From Micromonospora sp. RP3T (GTDB lineage Bacteria; Actinomycetota; Actinomycetes; Mycobacteriales; Micromonosporaceae): a stretch of 64,000 nt of DNA. The DNA lies in assembly GCF_003027925.1 (NCBI RefSeq), contig NZ_PYPS01000026.1:1-64000 (forward strand), read 5' to 3'. Below are positions 38,093 to 48,351 of the stretch, in pieces. Below the pieces are notes generated by a model. It was not told the DNA's origin. It worked only from the letters and a program-made list of their open reading frames with translations, and searched no databases. The position numbers and the translations under genes were made by a program. How positions within the stretch are numbered: position 1 is the first letter of the stretch; each line of letters starts with the position of its first letter.

Positions 38093-38644
38093 GTGCGCGC
38101 CCGTAGTACCTGGCTGGCCGCCTCGGCCGTCCTGCTCGCCGCCGGCTGCGCCGACGACAGGTCCCCGGTGGCCGTGCCGGCGCCCCCGCCCCCGGCGGCC
38201 GAGGTCGCCGCCGCCTCCTCCGGTGGGGCGTGCCGGCTGCTCGACTTCGCGGTGATCGCCGAGCACACCGGCGGCACGTTCGACGTGGCCGCCGCCACCG
38301 ACCAGGGCGACACGCACACCTGCGTGGTCCGTGCCCAGGGCGCGGTGCTGCCGGAGTTGACGCTCGCGGTGACGGACACGTCGATCGACGCGGCGACGTT
38401 CACCGCCGACGTGCAGCCGAGCGGGGCGACCAAGGTCACCAGGCTCGGCAAGGTCGCCTACCGGCGGACGCTGCCGAGGACCGCGCACAGTGGTCCGGCC
38501 GCCGAGGTGGGCTGGCTGGCCGCCGAGGACCGGCTCGCCAGCCTGCGCTGGACCAGCCCCGAGGGGACCGCCGCGGCGGAGGTGACGGAGGCGACCGGAA
38601 AGCTGGTCGCGCTGGCCAAGGTGATCGACACCCGGCAGTTGTGA
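38093..38644 (+). CDS. Putative lipoprotein
   Basis: 183 aa. The signal peptide ends in lipobox LLAAGC with Cys19, followed by a Pro/Ala-rich spacer. The mature domain resembles DUF3558-type proteins (ACRLLDFAVIAEHTGGTF, then THTCVVRAQG) with two cysteines that could form a disulfide. GTG 38093 follows GGAGG. It is likely anchored on the outer face of the membrane; function is unknown. Confidence 0.7.
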   Translation: MRARSTWLAASAVLLAAGCADDRSPVAVPAPPPPAAEVAAASSGGACRLLDFAVIAEHTGGTFDVAAATDQGDTHTCVVRAQGAVLPELTLAVTDTSIDAATFTADVQPSGATKVTRLGKVAYRRTLPRTAHSGPAAEVGWLAAEDRLASLRWTSPEGTAAAEVTEATGKLVALAKVIDTRQL

Positions 38645-38668
38645 ACCCGTCGGGCCGGTCGGCGAGGC

Positions 38669-38741
38669 CGTGATCCGCCGGTCAGCGGGCCGTGACCCGG
38701 CCGGTCAGCTCAGCGGGTCGTGACCTGGCCGGTCAGCGGGC
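38669..38741. repeat. Short tandem repeat over the DtxR gene 3' end
   Basis: Three units of 22, 28 and 23 bases begin CGTGAYCY and share GGCCGGTCAGCGGG. The last unit contains the stop codon of the minus-strand regulator gene, so the repeats look like duplications of the gene's own 3' end. Confidence 0.55.
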
Positions 38742-39431
38742 CGCGACGAAGACGCGGGAGGCCACCTCGCGGGGCAGCCGCACCCGGTCGCCGGAACGGT
38801 CGATGGAGACGCCGTCGCGCTCCTGCGCCACGGTGACGGTCGCGCCCGGGTCGACGCCCGCCGCGTGCAACTGCCGGAGCACGTCCGCGTCGGTCTGCAC
38901 GCTCTCGCAGATCCGCCGTACCACCACCGAGCCGGACAGACCCGGGAAGGCCAGGTTGCGCTCGCTCTCGACGGTCTCGGCCGGCGGCTGGCCGGGGTCG
39001 CCCAGCTCCTCCAGCCCGGGGATGGGGTTGCCGTACGGCGACCGGGTCGGGCGGTTGAGCAGGTCGTAGACCCGCTTCTCCACCGCGTCGCTCATCACGT
39101 GCTCCCAGCGGCAAGCCTCCTCGTGGGCCTCCTCGTAGGGCATCCCGATCACGTTGACCAGCAGCAGCTCGGCCAGCCGGTGCTTGCGCATCACCGAGAC
39201 CGCGGTGCCGCGGCCCAGCGCGGTGAGGGCCAGGTGTCGGTCGCCCTCGACGGTGAGCAGGCCGTCGCGCTCCATCCGGGCGACGGTCTGGCTGACGGTC
39301 GGGCCGCTCTGCCGCAGCCGCTCGGCGATGCGGGCGCGCAGCGGCGGCACACCCTCCTCCTCCAGCTCGAGGATGGTGCGTAGGTACATTTCGGTCGTAT
39401 CGACCAGTGAGTGAGCGTTTATCTTTATCAC
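38733..39431 (-). CDS. DtxR/IdeR-family metal-dependent repressor
   Basis: 232 aa. It is an iron- or manganese-sensing repressor. The winged helix reads LVDTTEMYLRTILELEEEG and SGPTVSQTVARMERDGL; the dimerisation/metal domain has HRLAELLLVNVIGMPYEEAHEEACRWEH with the Cys, Glu and His ligands, and a C-terminal SH3-like domain follows from about residue 155. GTG 39431 is chosen because the conserved N-terminus starts only 8 residues later; it lacks a clear ribosome site and may be leaderless. It is divergent from the rhodanese gene. Confidence 0.9.
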   Translation of the reverse strand: MIKINAHSLVDTTEMYLRTILELEEEGVPPLRARIAERLRQSGPTVSQTVARMERDGLLTVEGDRHLALTALGRGTAVSVMRKHRLAELLLVNVIGMPYEEAHEEACRWEHVMSDAVEKRVYDLLNRPTRSPYGNPIPGLEELGDPGQPPAETVESERNLAFPGLSGSVVVRRICESVQTDADVLRQLHAAGVDPGATVTVAQERDGVSIDRSGDRVRLPREVASRVFVAAR

Positions 39432-39563
39432 CCGTAAGCGAGGAACGAACCGGAATCTCCAGTGTCTCACGACCCGCCCTTGAGCTGCCAACACCACGAC
39501 CGGCCCCGGCCCGGGGGCGGCGGTCCGGGCCGCGTCGACGCCGGATGGTGTTGACTGGGCCGC

Positions 39564-40421
39564 ATGTCCGGAATCGCAGAGTTGCTGGTCGAGCCGGACC
39601 GGCTCGCCGCCGAACTCGACCGCGCCGACCCGCCCGTCCTGCTCGACGTCCGCTGGCGGCTGACCGGCCCACCCGGCCGCGACGACCACGCCGCCGGCCA
39701 CCTGCCCGGCGCCGTCTTCGTCGACCTGGACACCGAGCTGTGCGGGCGTCCGGGCGCCGCCGGGCGGCACCCGCTGCCCGACCCCGCCGCGTTGCAGGCC
39801 GCGCTGCGGGCGGCCGGCGTCCGCGCCGGTCACCCCGTGGTGGTGTACGACGGCGGCGACGGGATGTCCGCCGCCCGGGCCTGGTGGACGCTGCGCTGGG
39901 CGGGGCACCGGCCGGTGCGGGTGCTGCACGGCGGCTTCCCGGCCTGGGTCGCCGCCGGCCTGCCGGTGGACACCGCGCCGCCCGCGCCCACGCCCGGCGA
40001 CGTGACCGTCACCCCGGGCGCGTTGCCGGTGCTCGACGCCGGGCAGGCCGCCCGGCTCGCCGCCGCCGAGGACGCGGTGCTGCTCGACGTGCGGGCCGCG
40101 CCGCGCTACCGCGGCGAGAACGAGCCGGTGGATCCGGTCGCCGGGCACGTTCCGGGCGCGGTGAACCTGCCCGCCCCGGAGTACGTGACCCAGGGCCGGT
40201 TCCCGACCGCGGAGGCGCTGCGCGCGCGGTTCGCCGAGGCGGGGGTGCGCGGGGACGCGCCGGTCGGGGCGTACTGCGGCTCCGGGGTGACCGCCGCGCA
40301 GGCGGTGCTGGCGCTGCACCTGGCCGGCCGGCCGGACGCGGCGCTGTACGTGGGCTCGTGGAGCGGATGGGTGGCCGACCCGGACCGTCCGGTGGCGATC
40401 GGCGACGCCGCCGGCCGGTGA
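39564..40421 (+). CDS. Sulfurtransferase (tandem rhodanese domains)
   Basis: 285 aa. It transfers sulfane sulfur from thiosulfate or 3-mercaptopyruvate to acceptors such as cyanide or thiols. Two rhodanese domains are present: an inactive N-terminal one (LLDVRW, then VVVYDGG with Asp replacing Cys) and a catalytic C-terminal one with the loop YCGSGVTAAQ carrying the Cys. The CGSGVTA loop favours mercaptopyruvate. ATG 39564 is the start. AcuC begins 47 bases after its stop on the same strand. Confidence 0.9.
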   Translation: MSGIAELLVEPDRLAAELDRADPPVLLDVRWRLTGPPGRDDHAAGHLPGAVFVDLDTELCGRPGAAGRHPLPDPAALQAALRAAGVRAGHPVVVYDGGDGMSAARAWWTLRWAGHRPVRVLHGGFPAWVAAGLPVDTAPPAPTPGDVTVTPGALPVLDAGQAARLAAAEDAVLLDVRAAPRYRGENEPVDPVAGHVPGAVNLPAPEYVTQGRFPTAEALRARFAEAGVRGDAPVGAYCGSGVTAAQAVLALHLAGRPDAALYVGSWSGWVADPDRPVAIGDAAGR

Positions 40422-40468
40422 GCGCGCGGCTGGTGGGCGGGTCAGCGCTCGCGTGCGACGATGGCCGC

Positions 40469-41650
40469 ATGGCCGACGACACGGTGGTGGTGTGGGACTC
40501 CGCCCTCCTCGCCTACGACATGGGGGACCACCCCCTCGACCCGGTCCGCGTCGAGCTGACCATGGCGCTCGCCCGCGAGCTGGGCGTACTCGACCGGCCG
40601 GGCGTGCGCCTGGTCAGGCCGGAGCCGGCCGACGACGCGCTGCTCACCCGGGTGCACGATCCGGCCTATCTGGACGCGGTCCGGGCCGCGCCGCGTGACC
40701 CGCTCTTCGCCGGCTTCGGGCTCGGCACCTCGGACAATCCGGTCTTCGACGGGATGCACGAGTCGAGCGCGCTGATCGCCGGCGCCACCGTGGCCGCCGC
40801 CGAGGCGGTCTGGCGGGGCGAGGCGCGGCGCGCGGTGAGCGTGGCCGGCGGCCTGCACCACGCCATGCCGGCCCGGGCGGCCGGCTTCTGCGTCTACAAC
40901 GACCCGGCGGTGGCCATCGCCCGCCTGCTCGACCTGGGCGCGGAGCGGATCGCGTACGTGGACGTGGACGTGCACCACGGCGACGGGGTGCAGGAGATCT
41001 TCTACCGGGACCCGCGGGTGCTCACGGTCAGCCTGCACGAGACGCCGCTGGCGCTCTTCCCCGGCACCGGTTTCCCGGACGAGACCGGCGGGCCCGGCGC
41101 GGAGGGCAGCGCGGTCAACGTGCCGTTGCCGCCGGGGGTCGGCGACGCCGGCTGGCAGCGCGCGTTCCACGCGGTGGTGCCGTCGGTGCTGCGCGCGTTC
41201 CGGCCGCAGGTGCTCGTCACCCAGTGCGGGGCGGACGGGCACCGCAGCGACCCGCTGGCCGACCTGCACCTGTCCGTGGACGGGCAGCGGGCCACCTACC
41301 GGGCGCTGCGGGCACTCGCCGACGAACTGTGCGAGGGTCGCTGGGTGGCCACCGGCGGCGGCGGGTACGCGCTGGTCGAGGTGGTGCCCCGGGCCTGGAC
41401 GCACCTGCTCGCGGTGGCCACCGGTGAGCCGCTGGACCCGGCCACGCTCACCCCGCCGGGCTGGCGGGAGCTGGCCGCGCGCCGGCGGCCCGGGCACGAC
41501 ATCCCGCTGCGGATGACCGACGACGTCGATCCGGAGTACCAGCCCTGGCAGCCCAGCGGCGAGCCGAACGCGGTGGACCGGGCGGTCGCGGCCACCCGCA
41601 AGGCCGTCTTCCCGCTGCTCGGGCTCGACCCGCACGATCCGCGCGACTGA
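40469..41650 (+). CDS. acuC: Acetoin utilization protein AcuC (class I HDAC-like deacetylase)
   Basis: 393 aa. AcuC-type enzymes remove acetyl groups from lysines, notably reactivating acetyl-CoA synthetase. The catalytic segment GGLHHAMPARAAGFCVYND holds the His pair, YVDVDVHHGDGVQEIFY the Zn-ligand Asp and His, and TGGGGYALVEVVPRAW the final turn. ATG 40469 gives MADDTVVVWDSALLAYDMG; an upstream ATG at 40461 is in another frame. A lysine acetyltransferase fusion gene starts 24 bases downstream, which supports a writer/eraser pair. Confidence 0.9.
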   Translation: MADDTVVVWDSALLAYDMGDHPLDPVRVELTMALARELGVLDRPGVRLVRPEPADDALLTRVHDPAYLDAVRAAPRDPLFAGFGLGTSDNPVFDGMHESSALIAGATVAAAEAVWRGEARRAVSVAGGLHHAMPARAAGFCVYNDPAVAIARLLDLGAERIAYVDVDVHHGDGVQEIFYRDPRVLTVSLHETPLALFPGTGFPDETGGPGAEGSAVNVPLPPGVGDAGWQRAFHAVVPSVLRAFRPQVLVTQCGADGHRSDPLADLHLSVDGQRATYRALRALADELCEGRWVATGGGGYALVEVVPRAWTHLLAVATGEPLDPATLTPPGWRELAARRRPGHDIPLRMTDDVDPEYQPWQPSGEPNAVDRAVAATRKAVFPLLGLDPHDPRD

Positions 41651-41673
41651 GCGGCGGTGGGGAGGACCGGCCG

Positions 41674-44229
41674 GTGACCACAGTCGAACAACCGGTGGAT
41701 GTGCTGCTCAGCGACGGCACGACCGTCCAGCTGCGGCAGATCCGCCCGGACGACGCGGCGGCGATCGTGGCGATGCACGCCCGGTTCTCCGAGCGCACCC
41801 GCTACCTGCGGTACTTCTCGCCGTACCCGCGCATCCCGGAGCGGGACCTGAAGCGGTTCGTCACGGTGGACCACCGCGACCGGGAGGCGTTCGTGGTGCT
41901 GGCCGGCGAGCGGATCGTGGCCGTCGGCCGGTACGAACGGCTCGGTCCCGCCTCGCCGGAGGCCGAGGTGGCGTTCGTGGTGGAGGACGCCTACCAGGGG
42001 CGGGGCATCGGCTCGGTGCTGCTGGAGCACCTCGCGGACGCGGCCGGCCGACACGGCATCGGGCACTTCGTCGCCGAGGTGCTGCCGGCGAACGGGACGA
42101 TGCTGCGGGTCTTCGCCGACTTCGGTTACCAGGTGCAGCGCCAGTACGCCGACGGCGTGGTGCACCTGAGCTTCCCGATCGCGGCCACCGAGGCGACGCT
42201 CGCCGTGCAGCGTGGCCGGGAGCACCGCACCGAGGCGCGGTCCATCGCCCGGCTGCTCGCCCCACGCGGCATCGCCGTCTACGGCGCCAGCACCACCGGC
42301 CAGGGCGTCGGCGCGGCGCTGCTCGGGCACCTGCGGGACGGCGGGTTCACCGGCGCGATCGTCCCGGTGCACCCGAGCGCGGCGACGGTGGCCGGGCTGC
42401 CGGCGTACCGGTCGGCGGCCGACGCCGGCCTCGACGTCGACCTGGCCGTGGTGGTGGTCGCGCCGGACGCGGTGCACGACGTGGTGCGGGACGCCGCCCA
42501 CGCGGGCGTGCACGGGCTGGTGGTGATCTCGGCCGGGTTCGCCGAGGCCGGCCCGGCCGGGGCGGCGACGCAGCGGGCCCTGGTCCGGGCCGCGCACCTG
42601 GCCGGCATGCGGGTGGTCGGCCCGAACTGTCTCGGTGTCGCCAACACCGACCCGGCGGTACGCATGAACGCCACGCTCGCGCCGGAGCTGCCGGCGCCCG
42701 GGCGGGTGGGCGTGTTCAGCCAGTCCGGCGCGTTCGGGGTGGCGTTGCTGGCCGAGGCGTCCCGGCGCGGGCTCGGGGTGTCGAGTTTCGTCTCGGCCGG
42801 CAACCGGGCCGACGTGTCCGGCAACGACCTGTTGCAGTACTGGCAGGACGACCCGGGCACCGACGTGATCACGCTCTACCTGGAGACGTTCGGCAATCCG
42901 CGCAAGTTCGCCCGGCTGGCCCGGCACATCGGCCGGAGCAAGCCGGTGGTGGCGCTGGCGTCGCTGGCCCGGTCGCCCGGGGTGGGCGAGGCGCCGGCGC
43001 TGGACGCCGCCGCGGTGAGCGCGCTGTTCGCGCAGTCCGGCGTGCTCCGGGTGGACACGGTCGCGGAGCTGCTCGACGTGGGTGTGCTGCTGGCCCACCA
43101 GCCGCTGCCGGCCGGACGGCGGGTCGCCGTGGTCGGCAACTCGTCGGCGTTGACCGGGCTGGCCGCGACAGCCGGCACCGGGCAGGGGCTGATCGTCGTC
43201 GACGGGTACCCGCACGACGTCGGGCCGACCGGCGGCGCCGCCGCGTACGCCGCCGCGCTCGCCGCCGCGGCGGCGGACGACCGGGTGGACGCCGTGGTGG
43301 CGGTGTTCGCGCCGCCGCTGCCCGGTCAGCTCACCGACCCGGAGGCGGACTTCGCGGCGGCGCTGCCGGACGCGCGGGCCACCGGCAAGCCGGTGGTGGC
43401 GACGTTCCTCGCCGGGCAGGCGCCGACCGGGGTGCCGACGTACCCGAGCGTGGAGGAGGCGGTGCGGGCGCTGGCCCGGGTCACCCGGTACGCGGACTGG
43501 CTGCGTCGGCCGCCGGGCGTGCTGCCCGAGCTGACCCGGGTCGACCGGGCGGCCGGGCAGGCGGCGTGGGGCCCGGACGGGGCGGATCCCGCGGCGCTGC
43601 TCGCCGCGTACGGGATCGACGTGGTGGCGTCCGTGCCGGCCGGTTCGGCCGAGGAGGCGGTGGCGGCGGGGGAGCGGCTCGGCTGGCCGGTGGCGCTCAA
43701 GGCGGCCGCCCCGGGGCTGCGCCACCGCCTGGACCTGGGCGCGGTCCGACTCGACCTGGCCGACGCCGGTGCGGTGCGCCGCGCGTACGCCGAGATGGCT
43801 GCGGGGTTCGGCGCGGAGGTGCTGGTGCAGCCGATGGTGCCGCCGGGCGTGGCGTGCGTGGTGGAGCTGGTGGAGGATCCGGCGTTCGGCCCGGTGGTCG
43901 GGTTCGGGTTGGGCGGGGTGGCGACCGAGCTGCTCGGCGACCGGGCCTGGCGGGCGGTGCCGCTGACCGACCGGGACGCCGCCGAGCTGGTCGACGAGCC
44001 GCGCGCCGCGCCGCTGCTGCACGGGCACCGGGGCGCCGCCCCGGTGGACCGGGCGGCGCTCGTCGACCTGCTGCTGCGGGTCGGGCGGTTGGCCGACGAG
44101 CAGCCCCGGGTGCGTGCGCTGCGGCTCAACCCGGTGCTGGCCCGTCCGGACGGCATCTCGGTGCTGCACGCCACCATCCGCACCGGCCCGGATTCACCGC
44201 GCCCCGACACCGGACCCCGCCGCCTGTAA
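41674..44229 (+). CDS. Pat-type GNAT acetyltransferase / NDP-forming acyl-CoA synthetase fusion
   Basis: 851 aa. The N-terminal GNAT domain (about 1-165) has the acetyl-CoA loop EDAYQGRGIGSVLLEHL. It is followed by CoA-binding, ligase and ATP-grasp domains of ADP-forming acyl-CoA synthetases (GIAVYGAST, GVFSQSGAFG, KPVVALASLA). The SHTGALAG loop with the phospho-accepting His is missing at about residue 435, so the synthetase part is probably regulatory. This order (GNAT first) is known from Streptomyces Pat and is the reverse of E. coli PatZ. It likely acetylates acetyl-CoA synthetase. Its TAA stop is part of a family A repeat. Confidence 0.88.
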   Translation: MTTVEQPVDVLLSDGTTVQLRQIRPDDAAAIVAMHARFSERTRYLRYFSPYPRIPERDLKRFVTVDHRDREAFVVLAGERIVAVGRYERLGPASPEAEVAFVVEDAYQGRGIGSVLLEHLADAAGRHGIGHFVAEVLPANGTMLRVFADFGYQVQRQYADGVVHLSFPIAATEATLAVQRGREHRTEARSIARLLAPRGIAVYGASTTGQGVGAALLGHLRDGGFTGAIVPVHPSAATVAGLPAYRSAADAGLDVDLAVVVVAPDAVHDVVRDAAHAGVHGLVVISAGFAEAGPAGAATQRALVRAAHLAGMRVVGPNCLGVANTDPAVRMNATLAPELPAPGRVGVFSQSGAFGVALLAEASRRGLGVSSFVSAGNRADVSGNDLLQYWQDDPGTDVITLYLETFGNPRKFARLARHIGRSKPVVALASLARSPGVGEAPALDAAAVSALFAQSGVLRVDTVAELLDVGVLLAHQPLPAGRRVAVVGNSSALTGLAATAGTGQGLIVVDGYPHDVGPTGGAAAYAAALAAAAADDRVDAVVAVFAPPLPGQLTDPEADFAAALPDARATGKPVVATFLAGQAPTGVPTYPSVEEAVRALARVTRYADWLRRPPGVLPELTRVDRAAGQAAWGPDGADPAALLAAYGIDVVASVPAGSAEEAVAAGERLGWPVALKAAAPGLRHRLDLGAVRLDLADAGAVRRAYAEMAAGFGAEVLVQPMVPPGVACVVELVEDPAFGPVVGFGLGGVATELLGDRAWRAVPLTDRDAAELVDEPRAAPLLHGHRGAAPVDRAALVDLLLRVGRLADEQPRVRALRLNPVLARPDGISVLHATIRTGPDSPRPDTGPRRL

Positions 44230-44279
44230 GGAAGGGCCCCTTGTTAACGCCTCCGGTAGAGAAGGGGCCCCTTCTCACC
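44226..44279. repeat. Family A repeat, two cores
   Basis: GTAAGGAAGGGCCCCTTG opens the element (first core 44233-44240, one G short). The second GGGGCCCC core is at 44264-44271, again 31 bases on. TTAACGCCTCCGGTAGAGAA lies between. The first TAA is the stop codon of the upstream acetyltransferase gene. It lies between convergent genes. Confidence 0.85.
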
Positions 44280-44297
44280 GGGGGATCACGCGCGACA

Positions 44298-44320
44298 GGC
44301 CCCGGCGAACCGCCGGGGCC
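44298..44320. terminator. sigB terminator hairpin
   Basis: GGCCCCGGCG (44298-44307) pairs perfectly with CGCCGGGGCC (44311-44320) around AAC, 25 bases beyond the sigma factor stop codon on the minus strand. Confidence 0.65.
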
Positions 44321-44344
44321 CGTCGGAGCCTTCGTGGGGCCGGG

Positions 44345-45331
<987 letters not shown>

Positions 45332-45554
45332 CTCTGTCTCTCCCCGTGTCCTACGTGCCGTACCGGCCCGTGCCGCCGGCGCGGTGGGGGCCGGTGACAA
45401 ACAGCTTCGCAACCGGGGCGTGAGACGGGAGTGAGGCGATCGGGGACCCGACACGAATCCGGGGGGAACATGGGGTGTCGCTTGTCCCGTCCGGCTACCG
45501 TGCCAGCGAACCGGCCGGCAGGGCCGGGGACGAACCGGCGATCGGAGAACTCAG

Positions 45555-46343
45555 GTGGTCTTCAAGCGGCTCATGCAGGCGATGGGGGTGGGCGGACCGT
45601 CGGTGCAGACGGTGCTGGCCAACCCGAACTGCCGTCCCGGCGGTCAGCTGGAGGGCCGGGTCCAGGTGGTCGGCGGCGACCACCCGGTGGACGTGAGCTG
45701 GATCTCGCTCGGCCTGCTCACCCGGGTGGAGGTGGAGAGCGGCGACTCGGAGTACAACACCAACCAGGAGTTCGGCCGGCTCCAGCTCACCGGCGCGTTC
45801 CAGTTGGCGCCGGGGCAGCGCCATGACGTGCCGTTCCGCTTCCAGGTGCCCTGGGAGACGCCGCTGACCGACCTGTACGGCCAGCACCTGCACGGCATGA
45901 CCATGGGGCTGCGGACCGAGCTGGAGGTGGCCCGGGCGGTGGACTCCGGTGACCTGGACGCGGTCGCGGTGCACCCGCTGCCGGCCCAGGAGCGGCTGCT
46001 GGAGGCGCTGCTGCGGTTGGGCTTCCGGTTCGCCCGCGCCGACGTCGAGCGGGGCCACATCTACGGCGTACGCCAGCAGTTGCCGTTCTACCAGGAGATC
46101 GAGTTCTATCCGGCGCCGCAGTACGCCGGCGCGATGAACCAGCTCGAGGTCACCTTCGTCACCGACCCGCAGCAGGTCCAGGTGGTGCTGGAGGTGGACA
46201 AGCGGGGCGGCCTGTTCACCGAGGGCCGGGACGCGTTCGGCCGGTTCACGGTCGACCACGCCACGGCGGACCGCACCGACTGGGCCGCCCAGCTCGACGG
46301 CTGGCTGCGCCAGTCGTTGTCCCGGCGGGGCCTGTTCTTCTAG
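45555..46343 (+). CDS. Sporulation-control protein Spo0M homologue
   Basis: 262 aa. It has the arrestin-like fold of Spo0M: an N-terminal beta sandwich (VQTVLANPNCRPGGQLEGRV, then VSWISLGLLTRVEVE) and a second sandwich with QQLPFYQEIEFYPAP. In Bacillus the family tunes entry to sporulation. In filamentous actinomycetes it is common, but its role is not settled. GTG 45555 lies behind GGAGAAC. It is next to the sigB gene on the opposite strand, which may share developmental control. Confidence 0.85.
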   Translation: MVFKRLMQAMGVGGPSVQTVLANPNCRPGGQLEGRVQVVGGDHPVDVSWISLGLLTRVEVESGDSEYNTNQEFGRLQLTGAFQLAPGQRHDVPFRFQVPWETPLTDLYGQHLHGMTMGLRTELEVARAVDSGDLDAVAVHPLPAQERLLEALLRLGFRFARADVERGHIYGVRQQLPFYQEIEFYPAPQYAGAMNQLEVTFVTDPQQVQVVLEVDKRGGLFTEGRDAFGRFTVDHATADRTDWAAQLDGWLRQSLSRRGLFF

Positions 46344-46359
46344 GCGGCGACGTGGGCGC

Positions 46360-46782
46360 TCACAGGTCCAGCAGGAGCGTGCGGGGGCCGACGTTGACGC
46401 TCTCCACCAGCATGTGGGTGCGGAAACGACCGGTCGCCACCGTCGCGCCGCGGGCGCGCAGCTCCTCGACCACGGCGTCGACGAGCGGCTCGGCGACGTC
46501 CGCCGGGGCGGCGGCGGTCCAGCTCGGCCGTCGGCCCTTGCGGGCGTCGCCGTAGAGCGTGAACTGACTGACCACGAGCAGCGGCGCCCCGGTGTCCGCG
46601 GCGCTGCGCTCGTCGTCCAGGATTCGCAGCTCGTGCAGCTTACGGGCCATGGTGGCGGCCACCTGCCGGGTGTCGGCGTGGGTGACGCCGACCAGCACCA
46701 GCAGCCCATCGATGATCTCGCCGACCACCGCGCCGTCGACCGTGACGGAGGCCCGGGCGACGGTCTGCACCAGCGCCCGCAT
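46360..46782 (-). CDS. dtd: D-aminoacyl-tRNA deacylase
   Basis: 140 aa, a normal length. It removes D-amino acids (and mischarged Gly) from tRNA. The family signatures are VLVGVTHADT, SQFTLYGDARKGRRPSW (active-site SQFTLYG) and the C-terminal cross-subunit FRTHMLVESVNVGPRTLLL, where the usual Gly-cis-Pro motif is replaced by VNVGP. ATG 46782 overlaps the upstream methyltransferase stop (TGATG), so the two are coupled. Confidence 0.93.
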   Translation of the reverse strand: MRALVQTVARASVTVDGAVVGEIIDGLLVLVGVTHADTRQVAATMARKLHELRILDDERSAADTGAPLLVVSQFTLYGDARKGRRPSWTAAAPADVAEPLVDAVVEELRARGATVATGRFRTHMLVESVNVGPRTLLLDL

Positions 46783-48266
46783 CAGTCCGTCACCGGCTCG
46801 ACGAGACCGCGCTCGACCAGGTGCGCCACGATCGGGCCGGCCGCCTCGGCCAACTCGTCCGGGGCCACGTCGTGCGCGGCGGCGAGCAGGGCGAGCTGGT
46901 CGCGCAGCGGCAGCCGGCCGTCCGCGCCGCCGACCAGGGCGAGCACCAGCGGGTCGATCTCCTCGGACCAGCGCAGTCCGCGCGGCGCGGCGAGGACCTG
47001 CCGGTCCACCGCCCAGCCGTCGTCGCCCATGGTGGCCTCCTGGCGGAGCTGGAGCCCGTCGGCGGCGCGGTAGCGGGCGGCCAGCAGCCCGTCGGTGTCC
47101 CGGGCCCGCAGCCAGTCCTGCCTGTCGAACCATTCGGCGATCCGGTCGCCGAGCGGCGGTTCGACCCGCTGGCGCAGGTCCTCGACCCGGACGATCGGCT
47201 GGTCGTGGCCGGCCCGGCGCAGCGACACGAGGCCGAACCCGATCGCCTCCACCTTGTGCGCGTCGAACCAGTCCAGCCAGGCTTCCATCCGCTGCGGGTC
47301 GGCGCTGTCCCCGACGTCGGTGAGCCAGAGGTTCACGTACGCCATCGGGTCGGCCACCTCGCGCTGGATGACCCAGGCGTCCAGCCCGGTGCCGGCGAAC
47401 CAGCCGGTGACCCGGTCGGCCCAGTCCTCGCCGGTGACGTGCACCCAGTTCGCCAGGTACTGCATGGTGCCGCCGTCGGTGAGCAGGTGCGGCGCGGCGG
47501 CGGCCAGCTCGGCGCCGATCGCGTCGCCGACCCGCCCGGAGTCGCGGTAGACGTGGGTGGTGGTGCCCGGGCCGACCACGAACGGCGGGTTGCTGACCAC
47601 CAGGTCGAAGCGGCGTCCGGCAACCGGGGCGACCAGGTCGCCGCGGAGCAGCTCCCAGTCCTGCCCGTTGAGCGCGGCGGTGGTGGCGGCGAAGCGCAGC
47701 GCCCGCTCCGAGACGTCGGTGGCGGTGACCCGGCGGGCGTGGGTGCCCAGGTGCAGCGCCTGCACGCCGGAGCCGGTGCCGAGGTCCAGCGCGGTCTCCA
47801 CCGGGCGGCGCACGGCGGCGCCGATCAGCGTCTGGGTGGCCCCGCCGATGCCCAGCACGTGCTCGGCGTGCAGCGGCCGGCCGGGTCGGGCGCTGGCCGG
47901 CACGTCGGCGAGCACCCACCAGTCGTCGGCGTACGGCTCCAGGTCGACGCCGGCGCGCAGGCCGTCGCCGTGGCGCTCGACGATGCCCCCGGCGAGCGCC
48001 TCGTCCACGGTCAGCGGCGCCAACGCGGCGGCCACCACCGGCTCCGGCTCGGTGCGGTCGCAGATGAACACCCGGATCAGCGTGCCCAGCCGGTCGCGGT
48101 CCTCGGTGGCGCGCAGCGCGGCCCGGTAGTCGTTGCGGGCGACGCCGCCGGTGGCCTGCGAGCCGAGCCGCCCGGCGATGCCGTTGGCGGTGAAGTCGGC
48201 AAGCGTCAGCGCGGTGCGCAGCGCGTCGACGCCGGCGGGGGAGAGCAGCATGTCGTGACGGTCCAC
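46782..48266 (-). CDS. Class I SAM methyltransferase with NPPF motif
   Basis: 494 aa. The methyltransferase core lies near residues 160-300: motif I ALDLGTGSGVQALHLG and motif IV VVSNPPFVVG, the N/D-PP-Y/F motif of enzymes methylating planar nitrogens of glutamine or nucleic acid bases. N-terminal (about 1-140) and C-terminal (about 330-494) helical domains are actinobacterial additions, with the latter resembling winged helices. The target is unknown. GTG 48266 has GGATGG upstream; ATG 48251 is an alternative. It is translated together with dtd. Confidence 0.8.
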   Translation of the reverse strand: MDRHDMLLSPAGVDALRTALTLADFTANGIAGRLGSQATGGVARNDYRAALRATEDRDRLGTLIRVFICDRTEPEPVVAAALAPLTVDEALAGGIVERHGDGLRAGVDLEPYADDWWVLADVPASARPGRPLHAEHVLGIGGATQTLIGAAVRRPVETALDLGTGSGVQALHLGTHARRVTATDVSERALRFAATTAALNGQDWELLRGDLVAPVAGRRFDLVVSNPPFVVGPGTTTHVYRDSGRVGDAIGAELAAAAPHLLTDGGTMQYLANWVHVTGEDWADRVTGWFAGTGLDAWVIQREVADPMAYVNLWLTDVGDSADPQRMEAWLDWFDAHKVEAIGFGLVSLRRAGHDQPIVRVEDLRQRVEPPLGDRIAEWFDRQDWLRARDTDGLLAARYRAADGLQLRQEATMGDDGWAVDRQVLAAPRGLRWSEEIDPLVLALVGGADGRLPLRDQLALLAAAHDVAPDELAEAAGPIVAHLVERGLVEPVTD

Positions 48267-48351
48267 GTGGCCATCCTGCCCCGACCGCCGCCCGGCGTGA
48301 CGCGCACCCGCCGGATCCGGCCGGCAGACGGTATTACCCGGCAACTATCTC

